Origin: Crossaster papposus
Taxonomy: Eukaryota; Echinodermata; Asteroidea; Velatida; Solasteridae
Direction of reading: 5' to 3'
DNA length: 64,000 bases
NCBI GenBank assembly: GCA_037893245.1
Contig: JBAIAA010001143.1
Location: 241,001-305,000 of the forward strand
Below the pieces are notes generated by a model, which worked only from the letters and a program-made list of their open reading frames with translations, had not been told where the DNA came from and did not search any database. Every line of letters begins with the position of its first letter. Within the stretch, counting starts at the first letter, position 1. This document shows positions 62,401 through 63,894 of this stretch, in pieces. The position numbers and the translations under genes are program-made.

Positions 62401-63252
62401 TTTCTTGATGTTATAAGCTTCCTCACAGGAATTGGCTTGGCAATATTCAGATGACAAGCAATTAATCTGTGGTCAGAGATCTGATCAAGGATGCGTACAT
62501 TCTTCACAAGACTGTCCGATTCCCGAGATATTACAACATCTAGTGTATGGCCACGGTTATGAGTAGGGCCGACAACAAACTGCTCTAGGCCAAGAGATGT
62601 AGTCAATTCCCTGAAGCGCTGAGTATAAACATGTTTAGAAGCTAAACGCACGTGTTAAATTCTTAAACATCAATATTCAATGGCTAAACACTATCAATCC
62701 TCATGCTAAACATGTTCAGCATTTAGACATGTTTACAAACTGATAGCAAGAAATTCTTTAGAAAAGTGTTTACTCGCTAATAAACACAGTTTTTTAAAGT
62801 GTATGTGAAGCCATCTTTTTGACATCACGTGACAAAGTTGGAGCGTTTTCGTAAAGTTTAGAATAAATGATTTGTTAAATTCTTGTTTCCCGGTTGGTGT
62901 TATTTTTTCTTCTTCGAAGTTGGAGTTATTATAACAAACCCAGAAAACAACTACGCGGAAGCCAACATTGGGGAGAGAGCCGCTCTGGTCTGCACGGCGG
63001 TAGGCAACCCCTACCCGATGATGACATGGTTGGGTCCGATTGGCACCAGATTAACCAATCAGAGTCACCCCGGCAGGATGTCACTGGTAGAGACCATTTA
63101 CAGTAGGGGTGGTGACGTGGAGGGGTACACGGTGACGAGCACCTTGCAAATTAGTGCCGTGACTGGAGAAGAAGACTACGGTTATTACGTGTGCGGCTGC
63201 GGGAACGGAATTGGAAGGGTGGACACCCTGACGATACTGCTGAATAGCAGAG
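14430..63252 (+). CDS. Multi-exon CUB / Ig / fibronectin-III repeat protein (3'-incomplete)
   Basis: This entry spans 26 exons listed separately below, totalling 7,897 bases (about 2,630 codons). All splice junctions are phase 1, so every internal exon is symmetric and can be duplicated, lost or skipped without breaking the frame. Domain order: signal peptide, CUB, Ig A-A-B-A-B-A, Ig C, then five units of D-E-F-FN3 Ig cassettes in complete or incomplete form. The protein is probably secreted or membrane-bound and involved in adhesion or recognition, by analogy with other Ig/FN3 receptors. I do not recognise a named orthologue. The last exon in view ends in a donor, so the gene runs past 64000. 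Confidence 0.82.
14899..15150 (+). pseudogene. Fragment of a non-LTR reverse transcriptase
   Basis: A short frame contains a GVPQGS-type RT block (about 14933-14953), then a YAED in place of the catalytic YADD followed by TQLL (about 15042-15060). The order and spacing fit CR1/jockey-type RT, but only the palm remains and the catalytic residue is altered. Confidence 0.6.
16648..16888. mobile_element. MITE with gagcccaatct ends
   Basis: The left end gagcccaatctaatgcatttt is inverted at the right end as aaaatgcattactgagattgggctc, with a small indel. No coding capacity. The target duplication is unclear. Confidence 0.62.
17600..18420. repeat. Repeated cacttccggtttggaccg block
   Basis: A unit of about 60-90 bases with caaggcacttccggtttgga recurs at about 17940, 18027 and 18165. 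It is flanked on both sides by related gatgacgtcatcatg-rich segments (17645-17680 and 18352-18395). The layout looks like a decayed, internally duplicated transposon. Confidence 0.55.
20023..20355 (+). CDS. Ig gene exon 2: CUB domain without cysteines
   Basis: The exon of 333 bases opens after tccacgcag and ends before gtatgtc, phase 1 at both ends. The protein shows the CUB pattern: a Tyr-rich start, WRIRLRFSSF, YDSLQIVD, a G-x-S-x-P turn, then LELSFSKTSHRGYAGFNL. The canonical CUB disulfide cysteines are all absent, which occurs in some divergent CUB domains. CUB domains bind proteins or carbohydrates outside the cell. Its place directly after the signal peptide makes it the N-terminal domain. 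Confidence 0.78.
21074..21403 (+). CDS. Ig gene exon 3: Ig type A (first copy)
   Basis: The exon is 330 bases, after tgtctag and before gtatgtt, phase 1-1. The Ig core is visible: ITCDV for the B-strand cysteine, IRWYLDG for the tryptophan, then VNTSDAWTFTPSRANHGQEV and KCVAS for the second cysteine. The TWxFTPSRxNHGQEVKC pattern matches CD80-like C2-set domains of nephrin/SYG-type adhesion proteins, by family knowledge. Confidence 0.85.
21725..21897. mobile_element. Palindromic foldback element
   Basis: A caaataatgaatgt start is inverted at the end as acattcattatttg. Inner parts (ggaatgtaccattcc, cattccatctatcacctca) also pair, with a central cttcacctcgtgg. A related half lies just upstream at 21465-21560. 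It resembles the hairpin at 53409-53573 in having a CCTCG-rich loop. Confidence 0.65.
22174..22335 (+). pseudogene. Broken Ig type B exon
   Basis: The acceptor ttacatcag and phase-1 frame are kept, and the translation shows B-type hallmarks (SNDT, GVEHQFACVVPGIN, FNWTL). A TAG at 22221-22223 interrupts it, and homology stops near 22335, before the second Ig cysteine and the donor. It lies exactly where a B domain is expected between two A domains. It is a dead exon that splicing must skip. Confidence 0.78.
22614..22946 (+). CDS. Ig gene exon 4: Ig type A (second copy)
   Basis: The exon is 333 bases, after ttctttttcaag and before gtatgta, phase 1-1. It starts VPPTQSSLTLYD, the recurring opening of type A. 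Core residues: FTCVV, IRWFLGG, VNTSDSWAF and LRCEAE. An extra cysteine precedes the B-strand one (TSCNFTC). It directly follows the broken B exon. Confidence 0.85.
23215..23520 (-). mobile_element. tRNA-derived SINE
   Basis: Read on the minus strand the head is tRNA-like: an A-box-type GGCGTAGCGGTTC and a degenerate B-box around GGTTTTTAATCCC. A body with cctccagaatattcttctgg, shared with the copy at 24335-24530, follows. This looks like an old insertion with several mismatches. Confidence 0.6.
23931..24260 (+). CDS. Ig gene exon 5: Ig type B
   Basis: The exon is 330 bases, after cccatag and before gttagtc, phase 1-1. Type B differs from A by its LPxxISLYNS opening, a YLIAGVERQFTCEV block and MTWTLGSQ around the tryptophan. 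The second cysteine is in LLQCLASN. Two potential N-glycosylation sites are visible (NST and NVT). Confidence 0.85.
24335..24530 (-). mobile_element. tRNA-derived SINE, second copy of the family
   Basis: On the minus strand the head has GGTGGCGAAGTGGTCC as A-box and GGGTTGGAATCCTC as B-box. The body matches the copy at 23215-23520 (agaatattctgg, ccacagaatcagg). Confidence 0.62.
24694..25023 (+). CDS. Ig gene exon 6: Ig type A (third copy)
   Basis: The exon is 330 bases, after ctctcctag and before gtattac, phase 1-1. Opening VPPQQSSVSLQD; core FTCVV, IGWFLDG, VNTTGIWSL and VTCEARN. The first tryptophan context reads IIGW instead of the usual I-R-W. Confidence 0.86.
25291..25617 (+). CDS. Ig gene exon 7: Ig type B
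   Basis: The exon is 327 bases, after aaactcag and before gtatgaa, phase 1-1. It shows the B hallmarks LPKDISLFDS, NDTAYLIEGVDHQFTCVV and ITWTLANQ, with the second cysteine in LVCRATN. It is the best intact relative of the broken exon at 22174. Confidence 0.86.
25787..26116 (+). CDS. Ig gene exon 8: Ig type A (fourth copy)
   Basis: The exon is 330 bases, after gccatatag and before gtgagtc, phase 1-1. It shares SRANHGQEVKCVAS with the first A exon at nucleotide level, so these two look closest to each other. Core: IRCEVQDTRPA, IQWFLNG, VNTSDTWSFTP. This is the last A domain before the array changes type. Confidence 0.86.
26117..29095 (+). other. Intron 8 of the Ig gene
   Basis: This 3-kb intron has a diffuse repeat (aattttggctgagata at about 26888 and 27190), a short GACA tract near 27470 and a decayed RT on the minus strand (28160-28960). 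I see no additional Ig exon. Confidence 0.5.
28160..28960 (-). pseudogene. Decayed non-LTR reverse transcriptase
   Basis: On the minus strand there is a TGVTQGCV block (about 28520-28545), a KYADDTALSG catalytic box (about 28430-28455), and FVEWCNRN then LNVQKTKE further on. These are RT palm motifs of Rex1/CR1-like LINEs. The frame is broken by stops (for example between the two last blocks). The catalytic aspartates happen to survive. Confidence 0.68.
29096..29401 (+). CDS. Ig gene exon 9: Ig type C
   Basis: The exon is 306 bases, after ttttcctcag and before gtgagta, phase 1-1. The core has LTCYADMGFP, LYWSFGD and ITCTARK, with an extra cysteine in DTCD. It is shorter than A and B and occurs once, between the A/B array and the D-E-F-FN3 cassettes. 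Confidence 0.82.
29948..30259 (+). CDS. Ig gene exon 10: cysteine-rich Ig type D, unit 1
   Basis: The exon is 312 bases, after catttag and before gtaagtg, phase 1-1. The 104-residue domain has eight cysteines: two N-terminal, the Ig pair (SFNC and TCC), one adjacent in TCC, and three in the CPVDVCDSC tail. The WLRNG tryptophan motif is present. It is the most divergent of the four D copies and starts the first D-E-F-FN3 cassette. Confidence 0.85.
30277..31240. repeat. Direct repeat of about 190 bp flanking a 580-bp spacer, with a poly-C tract
   Basis: The segment starting gttcttgtgtgtgcaataaa at 30277 recurs at 31046 with a few changes, including the cttccgaaaaaa and aggtgtttacacactt stretches. 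A C homopolymer lies at 30439-30462. This looks like a transposon with terminal direct repeats or a local duplication. Confidence 0.6.
31408..33938 (+). mobile_element. Degenerate non-LTR retrotransposon (endonuclease plus RT)
   Basis: Broken plus-strand frames in order: an AP-endonuclease remnant with a DFNFKLG block and GRHTRGIRN (31419-31634), an RT N-terminal region (32128-32394), the RT palm (32653-33105) with LGLDMSCAFDTI and SQEDSLSPVLF, and a C-terminal region (33280-33831) with FVLPVFLYNIGTWGL. The catalytic box is YADN (about 33113) where YADD is needed, and several frameshifts and stops separate the pieces. It sits in the D1-E1 intron. Confidence 0.8.
34067..34351 (+). CDS. Ig gene exon 11: Ig type E, unit 1
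   Basis: The exon is 285 bases, after atcgtgcag and before gtaagtc, phase 1-1. This is a short I-set-like Ig: EGDHVILSCSANANP, ITWEK, then NLTLSSIGREQAGPYRCRGNNGVPP, which holds the second cysteine and the F-G turn. The opening YRPYFSQP is shared with the other E exons. Confidence 0.87.
34426..35201. mobile_element. TIR element containing a 64-bp minisatellite
   Basis: The ends look inverted: ggtgacccacaaaaacgga at 34426 against tccgttttggggggcacc ending near 35201. Inside the left end a 64-bp unit is repeated about seven times (34451-34893). One inverted copy of the unit lies near the right end (35102-35143, tattggtataggtagttt). The terminal segment appears to have been amplified on one side only. 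Confidence 0.65.
34451..34893. repeat. 64-bp tandem repeat, about seven copies
   Basis: Unit landmarks are cacacctccaccacccaaag, aactacctataccaatggat and tccttctaga. Unit starts at 34451, 34515 and 34579 give the 64-base period, and copies differ by single bases. Confidence 0.9.
35838..36167 (+). CDS. Ig gene exon 12: Ig type F, unit 1
   Basis: The exon is 330 bases, after ttccccgcaag and before gtatgat, phase 1-1. Type F pattern: DGEGAVLPCTALGNPLP, VWYGP, PGRITQ, YGWSVTSTMEIQRVTAEEDYG, then YTCYSGNGVGRV. The second cysteine is followed by Tyr-Ser; other F copies have a further cysteine two positions on (CTC or CGC), so this copy lacks it. Confidence 0.86.
36237..36570. mobile_element. TTAA-type MITE, family 1
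   Basis: The ends are aggtaggatacacc and its inverted form ggagtatccaacct. TTAA follows the right end, and a degenerate form precedes the left end. Internal sequence matches the copy at 46292-46662 (ttgggggg, tttacaatcatggatgccga). Confidence 0.7.
36600..36925 (+). mobile_element. SINE-like element with (AAT)n tail
   Basis: It has the blocks gtgtccttaagcaaggcaat, cgtccttcggatgggacg and gtaaaagaacccag, and ends in an (ATA/AAT)n tract at 36888-36922. These blocks are common in tRNA-type SINEs of marine invertebrates. No clear tRNA head is visible, so the copy may be 5'-truncated. Confidence 0.6.
37426..37722 (+). CDS. Ig gene exon 13: fibronectin type III domain, unit 1
   Basis: The exon is 297 bases, after ttttttttag and before gtgagtg, phase 1-1. 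FN3 hallmarks: PSPPYDVSI, the ITWHP tryptophan, a FYVNYQEL C-strand, and GLRPYAVYEVEVYAENAHG, the standard L-x-P-x-x-x-Y-x-x-x-V-x-A-x-N motif. It closes cassette unit 1. Confidence 0.9.
37775..38209. mobile_element. Foldback element, copy 1
   Basis: The outer ends are ataggttttactggctatg on the left and gagaaaacctatac on the right. Long internal stretches such as aatttcaaaattgggtacct pair with the other arm. A centre with ctgccctagggcaacagctt is shared with copy 2 at 39103-39550. Confidence 0.62.
38665..38785. repeat. Inverted repeat of about 120 bp
   Basis: gggctgttttccgaacccca and cttcgtctcaggctt on the left pair with agccggagacgaag and ggtttggaaacggcc on the right. It could be a small foldback element. 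Confidence 0.6.
39103..39550. mobile_element. Foldback element, copy 2
   Basis: The left end ccggttttctcggctattta is inverted at the right as taaatagccggaaaaacc. The arms are about 200 bp and meet around gaatttgattagtgatgac. It has the same family ends as copy 1. Confidence 0.68.
39589..39873 (+). CDS. Ig gene exon 14: Ig type E, unit 2
   Basis: The exon is 285 bases, after taccacag and before gtaagta, phase 1-1. It opens HCPVFTDP instead of the YRPxFSxP of the other E copies. Core: EEGDDIILSCSADASP, ITWEK, NLTLSSISQEQAGPYRCRGDNGVPP. It follows FN3 of unit 1 directly, because no D exon is visible between them. Confidence 0.86.
40371..40604. mobile_element. TTAA-type MITE, family 2, copy 1
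   Basis: Ends ccagttcgcgccgg and ccggcgcgaactgg are exact inverses. The body matches 50801-51034 (tataaacgcaaagttttccc, gtcagcagcgagcaaggccg). The flanking TTAA is degenerate here but intact in the other copies. Confidence 0.82.
40949..43112 (-). mobile_element. 5'-truncated RTE-like LINE
   Basis: The copy runs on the minus strand from an endonuclease remnant (SDHRIVCAKI near 43050), through a complete RT frame, to a (GAA)n/(GAAT)n simple-repeat tail at 40949-40980. The simple-repeat 3' end suits RTE-type elements. It lies in the E2-F2 intron, antisense to the Ig gene. Confidence 0.8.
40980..42968 (-). CDS. RTE-like LINE reverse transcriptase ORF
   Basis: This is an uninterrupted 662-residue frame. 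RT blocks in order: GKAPGLDNIPIE, YRGISLSQ, NQNGFRPRRST, IIFIDFRKAFDSV, NTGVLQGDPLAPYLF, the catalytic DYADDISLLA (about 41695-41710) and LNTKKTKYMVI, FKYLGS. The C-terminal part has ILLYGCESWTL, RLRLAGHVYR and RRKGRPSMT, a conserved C-terminal module in RTE/CR1-type proteins. The frame is open upstream of the ATG into the endonuclease remnant, so the ATG is only the first in view. Intact RT suggests a fairly recent insertion. Confidence 0.85.
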   Translation of the reverse strand: MVSDKELASSIEDRITHEWSSLCPDDQSYGSFVKVCESVGKSLLPSLTKRSSSIASSTPVNVARTKVLTSLPTNLPTAQSNLSSVYDEQEDLRVNSILSAFNEWESTNSIQNAWKLVKQLSGKRPNTVFIQGDDRLASWKSYFEKLLNSDNVSNDPVSIDPVFDPNPNIPTGKFSQAEVNIAIKQMKLGKAPGLDNIPIEVWRLPKLKKYITRFCNAALEGNRPPEWGLSGIVPVPKKGDLTIPDNYRGISLSQTAAKVYNRLLLNRIRPEVEKILRPNQNGFRPRRSTSSQILALRRLIEEIRNHQKEAAIIFIDFRKAFDSVDRPTMFKILHAYGIPEETINAIKIMYEDTSAVVLTPEGESDSFSINTGVLQGDPLAPYLFIIVLDYALRIALNVTDGLTLSRRRSSRHPAQYLSDLDYADDISLLADTLLDAESLLHKLEACCKSVGLSLNTKKTKYMVINPSTSDDVTALDGSKLNKVDDFKYLGSYTNTAHDIECRKAQAWSALFSLTKVWRSSISKTTKLKIFKTSVESILLYGCESWTLTKQIPASIDGTYTRMLRAVQNVSWQQHLPNSVLYGALPIISTTIRQRRLRLAGHVYRHNEPASRVLLWNPEAPRRKGRPSMTLKTSIELETGLSGPSLSNAMLDRDSWAQLIKSS
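44420..44465. repeat. T-rich then G-rich homopolymer tract
   Basis: A tttattttt run passes into a G run. Such tracts are prone to assembly and length errors. A similar one lies at 13195-13240. Confidence 0.8.
44915..45256. mobile_element. MITE with tgtgacccgctcc ends
   Basis: The left tgtgacccgctcctacgaaa pairs with the right end ggttttgtgggagcaggccaca. Sister introns (about 52050 and 55773) are continuous at the corresponding site (aaatctatataata), so the element inserted into a TA-rich target. TA or TATA repeats border both ends. Confidence 0.78.
45660..46285. repeat. Array of cctttcaaaa / ttttgaaagg hairpin repeats
   Basis: The 10-mer cctttcaaaa and its complement alternate about every 30-60 bases. 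A longer unit, ccgttttctgatagacttcc followed by catacctttatcatag, repeats at 45820 and 46077 (257 bases apart). It is absent from the sister introns of units 3 and 4. Confidence 0.75.
46292..46662. mobile_element. TTAA-type MITE, family 1, best copy
   Basis: It is flanked by TTAA on both sides (46288-46291 and 46663-46666). The ends aggtagtatacacc and ggtgtatactactt are inverted. TTAA duplication suggests piggyBac-type mobilisation. It is related to 36237-36570 and shares ends with 63281-63687. Confidence 0.82.
46880..47209 (+). CDS. Ig gene exon 15: Ig type F, unit 2
   Basis: The exon is 330 bases, after ctttttgcag and before gtgagtt, phase 1-1. It is close to the F exons of units 3 and 4 but differs at several residues (for example SSWDN where they have SSLDN, and VEALP for VDALP). 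The FYVCTCGNG stretch carries the extra cysteine two positions after the Ig cysteine. Confidence 0.88.
47513..48549. mobile_element. Non-autonomous PIF/Harbinger-like element (1,037 bp)
   Basis: The ends gggtacgttcagacggtgg and ccaccgtctgaacatgccc are inverted, with about 60-100 bp of further pairing (gcgtaagttaatctaatcc). A TTA triplet borders each side (47510-47512 and 48550-48552). GGG ends with a 3-bp TWA duplication fit PIF/Harbinger. No transposase is evident; a 110-codon frame inside (47756-48088, minus) is unrecognised. The paralogous intron of unit 4 is uninterrupted at this site near 56925. Confidence 0.78.
48906..49056 (-). mobile_element. tRNA-derived SINE in the unit 2 F-FN3 intron
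   Basis: On the minus strand the head has GTGGCCTCGTGGTCTGGAG (A-box region) and GGGTTCGAGTCTGG (B-box). The body then has GCCCTTGGGCAAGCACTTTT. The same insertion recurs at 57424-57571 in unit 4, so it predates the duplication. Confidence 0.72.
49254..49550 (+). CDS. Ig gene exon 16: fibronectin type III domain, unit 2
   Basis: The exon is 297 bases, after gtggactag and before gtaagta, phase 1-1. FN3 pattern: PAAPTNVSI, ITVSWSP, WYHVNYREL, GLRPYTVYEIEVYAANVNG. It differs from the unit 4 copy at few residues (for example WYHVN/WYRVN, AAMVD/AATVD, TILGTTAR/TIFGTTVR). Confidence 0.9.
50244..50555 (+). CDS. Ig gene exon 17: cysteine-rich Ig type D, unit 3
   Basis: The exon is 312 bases and starts after ctttctctaag at 50244. 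This start, not the nearby tag at 50251-50253, keeps phase 1 and restores the N-terminal LCTRMV that matches FCPRMV of unit 1. Cysteines at residues 2, 11, 25, 83, 84, 91, 96 and 99. Cys25 with Cys83 or Cys84 and Trp38 form the Ig core, which leaves material for up to three extra disulfides. The donor is gtaagtt. Confidence 0.87.
50801..51034. mobile_element. TTAA-type MITE, family 2, copy 2
   Basis: Exact TTAA flanks (50797-50800 and 51035-51038) surround ccggtttgcgccgg and ctggcgcgaactgg. The body matches copy 1 at 40371. It is inserted in the D3-E3 intron only. Confidence 0.85.
51220..51504 (+). CDS. Ig gene exon 18: Ig type E, unit 3
   Basis: The exon is 285 bases, after aacctgaag and before gtaagtt, phase 1-1. 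YRPFFSEPVV opening, VILSCSADANP, ITWDR, LTLRGITKEQTGSYRCRGNNG. It is nearly identical to the E exons of units 4 and 5. Confidence 0.89.
51505..52563 (+). other. E3-F3 intron, shared with unit 4
   Basis: No gene. It aligns almost base for base with 55225-56282 and more loosely with 44480-46879 (gaccaagacctaatttg, aattgaccgg, gataggtcactgtttgc). It is a cleaner version of the unit 2 intron, without the MITE and the hairpin array. Confidence 0.6.
52564..52893 (+). CDS. Ig gene exon 19: Ig type F, unit 3
   Basis: The exon is 330 bases, after ttttgcag and before gtgagtt, phase 1-1. The translated protein is identical to the unit 4 F exon over its full length. GEGAVLVCTASGNPYP, MRWLSP, PGRITQ, YVCTCGNGVGRV. 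It is followed not by FN3 but by D of unit 4. Confidence 0.89.
53054..53575. mobile_element. Composite insertion of two inverted-repeat elements
   Basis: The first part has ends tataacacctcactcacag and ctgtgagtgaggtgttata (53057-53408). The second (53409-53573) is a hairpin with acaaatattgactgc ends and an almost perfect stem around cctcggcttcgcctcg. Both are missing from the sister introns before the D exons at 50244 and 58774, where the flanking text is continuous (aaactattttgtagtattaa). Confidence 0.74.
53648..53959 (+). CDS. Ig gene exon 20: cysteine-rich Ig type D, unit 4
   Basis: The exon is 312 bases, after tttatctaag and before gtaagtt, phase 1-1. It has the same eight cysteines as unit 3. 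Differences cluster at residues 48-49 (Arg-Val here, His-Glu in unit 3, Arg-Ala in unit 5), with another at residue 92 (Thr for Ile). Confidence 0.88.
54224..54775 (+). mobile_element. tRNA-derived SINE and adjoining LINE-type 3' sequence
   Basis: The head at 54229-54300 has A-box-like gggtggcatgggtgtc and B-box gggtttgattccc. Then come cgacggtttttctctgggtc and tccggtttttctttctctgg, and an (ATT)n tract at 54538-54568. The following 200 bases (gacctctgggttacaatgtg, gtgaataaaatata) look like a LINE tail. It lies only in the D4-E4 intron. Confidence 0.66.
54940..55224 (+). CDS. Ig gene exon 21: Ig type E, unit 4
   Basis: The exon is 285 bases, after aacctgaag and before gtaagtt, phase 1-1. It has EERDD where units 3 and 5 have EEGDD; this Gly-to-Arg change lies in the A'-B turn. 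Otherwise it is nearly identical to them. It carries the same FITWDR and SYRCRGNNG. Confidence 0.88.
55225..56282 (+). other. E4-F4 intron
   Basis: No gene. It is the near-identical sister of 51505-52563, differing by scattered single bases and one short indel near the start (ttgtctttttgttgtc). Confidence 0.6.
56283..56612 (+). CDS. Ig gene exon 22: Ig type F, unit 4
   Basis: The exon is 330 bases, after ctttttgcag and before gtgagtt, phase 1-1. Its protein is identical to the unit 3 F exon. The start of the downstream intron matches units 2 and 3 up to the point where unit 3 departs. Confidence 0.89.
56613..57787 (+). other. F4-FN3 intron, including a SINE at 57424-57571
   Basis: It matches the unit 2 intron 47210-49253, apart from the PIF/Harbinger-like element present there and scattered smaller differences. 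The SINE (minus strand, B-box gggttcgagtccgg) is the sister of 48906-49056. No gene is seen. Confidence 0.62.
57788..58084 (+). CDS. Ig gene exon 23: fibronectin type III domain, unit 4
   Basis: The exon is 297 bases, after ggactag and before gtaagta, phase 1-1. FN3 pattern PAAPTNVSI, ITVSWSP, WYRVNYREL, GLRPYTVYEIEVYAANING. Confidence 0.9.
58774..59085 (+). CDS. Ig gene exon 24: cysteine-rich Ig type D, unit 5
   Basis: The exon is 312 bases, after tttatctaag and before gtaagtt, phase 1-1. Eight cysteines as in the other D exons. It has RMVRLTG where units 3 and 4 have RMVSLTG, Arg-Ala at residues 48-49, and CLLNVE at the end. Confidence 0.88.
59163..59600. mobile_element. Probable TIR element in the D5-E5 intron
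   Basis: tatagcgatcacc near 59288 and ggtgatcgcaagtgatttata near 59577 are roughly inverted. The interior is rich in short cgcaac repeats on both strands. The sequence is absent from the D3-E3 and D4-E4 introns. Confidence 0.5.
59706..59990 (+). CDS. Ig gene exon 25: Ig type E, unit 5
   Basis: The exon is 285 bases, after aacctgaag and before gtaagtt, phase 1-1. It has FIMWDR where units 3 and 4 have FITWDR, next to the core tryptophan. The remainder matches unit 3. Confidence 0.89.
60139..62656 (-). mobile_element. 5'-truncated CR1-like LINE
   Basis: The minus-strand copy covers an endonuclease C terminus, full RT and a 3' UTR with gcgctttataaata, ending in (GATTT)n repeats at 60151-60172. 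Short repeated 3' tails of this kind are typical of CR1/L2 elements. It sits in the E5-F5 intron, antisense to the Ig gene. Confidence 0.83.
60243..62651 (-). CDS. CR1-like LINE ORF2 (endonuclease end plus reverse transcriptase)
   Basis: This is an 802-residue frame without stops. It begins inside the AP endonuclease (HTLDVVIS and SDHRLIACHL visible). The RT follows: NFRPVSNLPFLSKVLERVV, AYKRFHSTETALLRV, LLDLSAAFDTIDH, FGVPQGSVLGPILF, catalytic MYADDTQIYI (about 61100-61115), NADKTEVLTIG and RNLGVMFDSG. The C-terminal LHWLPITQRINYKV and SFSVYGPIIWNKLPEYIR are typical of CR1/L2 proteins. The GTG start given is only the truncation point. An intact frame points to a recent insertion. Confidence 0.88.
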   Translation of the reverse strand: MRLASKHVYTQRFRELTTSLGLEQFVVGPTHNRGHTLDVVISRESDSLVKNVRILDQISDHRLIACHLNIAKPIPVRKLITSRKYSSINPQSFQEDLMTSELITSRATDVCDAVDQYNNVLASVLDKHAPARTKSVVLRPRQPWFSDSLHQSKRDRRKAERKWLSTGSPDDCIKFKEVKNIYNRQLYQSKCSFFNEKIINCGNDHKNLFRVINDILHNSKQSKLPDHDCHSELADRFSKFFTAKIVSIRESLSSHTSDSTAPHSNVCSSLDTFIVVRDTDVRDIISKAPSPSCLLDPLPSWMVKQFLDTLVPTITLVVNSSLSSGVVPTSLKSAVITPVLKKPSLDHNILKNFRPVSNLPFLSKVLERVVSKQLMDYMSDHHLHEPLQSAYKRFHSTETALLRVHNDIMWTMEKRGVTILVLLDLSAAFDTIDHRVLLDRMEKLLGLHDVPLKWFTSYLSGRSQRVHINHEFSAPQHLKFGVPQGSVLGPILFLIYTLPLGHIIRRHGMELHMYADDTQIYISICPVTPDEVLKGVSRVEGCIMEVQDWMSSNFLKLNADKTEVLTIGFRAQLAKFNLPSLKVAGADVPPQTNPVRNLGVMFDSGMTMSAQVSSIIKAANYHLINISRARKLLTVEATKLAVHTLVTSRLDYCNSLLIGINQKLKKRLENVQRSAARVISNKRKFDSITPELIKLHWLPITQRINYKVIILMFKAYWKLAPAYIMDMLRIPPQRRRSLRSSTSSSLHFVVPRTHCVSFADRSFSVYGPIIWNKLPEYIRDTTSLHTFKTLLKAHLFRDAYQQ
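62920..63252 (+). CDS. Ig gene exon 26: Ig type F, unit 5
   Basis: The exon is 333 bases, after ttcttcgaag and before gtgaact, phase 1-1. It is a divergent F copy: IGERAALVCTAVGNPYP, MTWLGP, PGRMSL, YGYYVCGCGNGIGRV. It keeps the second cysteine (CGC). It is much less similar to F of units 3 and 4 than the D5 and E5 exons are to theirs. The coding frame continues beyond the window. Confidence 0.87.
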
Positions 63253-63280
63253 GTGAACTTTAACTCTTGGGATAATTTGA

Positions 63281-63687
63281 AAGGTAGTATACATCATTTG
63301 CAAACATAAAAAAAATACCTTATGAAATACCTTACTTGACTGTAAGTGAATAACAGTCTCAAGCATCATGTGAAATCACGGCAACTGGTGTGTTGTGGTT
63401 TTCGAGAAAAAGTGCAATTGTGTATCAATTTAAAATAATTGCCGACTGACAATCGTTGGAAAAAAAACTGGCTATCTTCAAACACTGCCCCCAGTTTATT
63501 GAATTCGTCTGAAGGAAGTCAAGGATCCAGACTGCAAGAACAGCACTTTTTGTCTTGGTTTTTTTAGCTTCTGTGACCACAAAACTTTAAACAGGTCACC
63601 GTCACAGTATTTACTATAAAATATGAATCACCTGTAAACCCATTTATTTTCAAAAAATACCGCAAACGCAAATGATGTATACTACCT
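63281..63687. mobile_element. TTAA-type MITE, family 1 ends
   Basis: aaggtagtatacatcatttg and caaatgatgtatactacct are inverted, and TTAA follows the right end (63688-63691). The interior differs from the other two family members. Confidence 0.7.
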
Positions 63688-63894
63688 TTAACTCTTAGGA
63701 AAACACGAGTAGCTCAACTACAATCGATAGATACGAGAGGAGATTAATAAGTATTTGTAGTCCATTGTAGAAGGAATCAGTTTTAGAAACGGTTATTTTG
63801 TAGAGCATACAGATCCCATATGTGTAAAAGCCGTCGTGGGCCCCAGCAAGTGGTTATCTGGGGTAAAATGGTGACCACCGAGCTCCTTCTTTAA

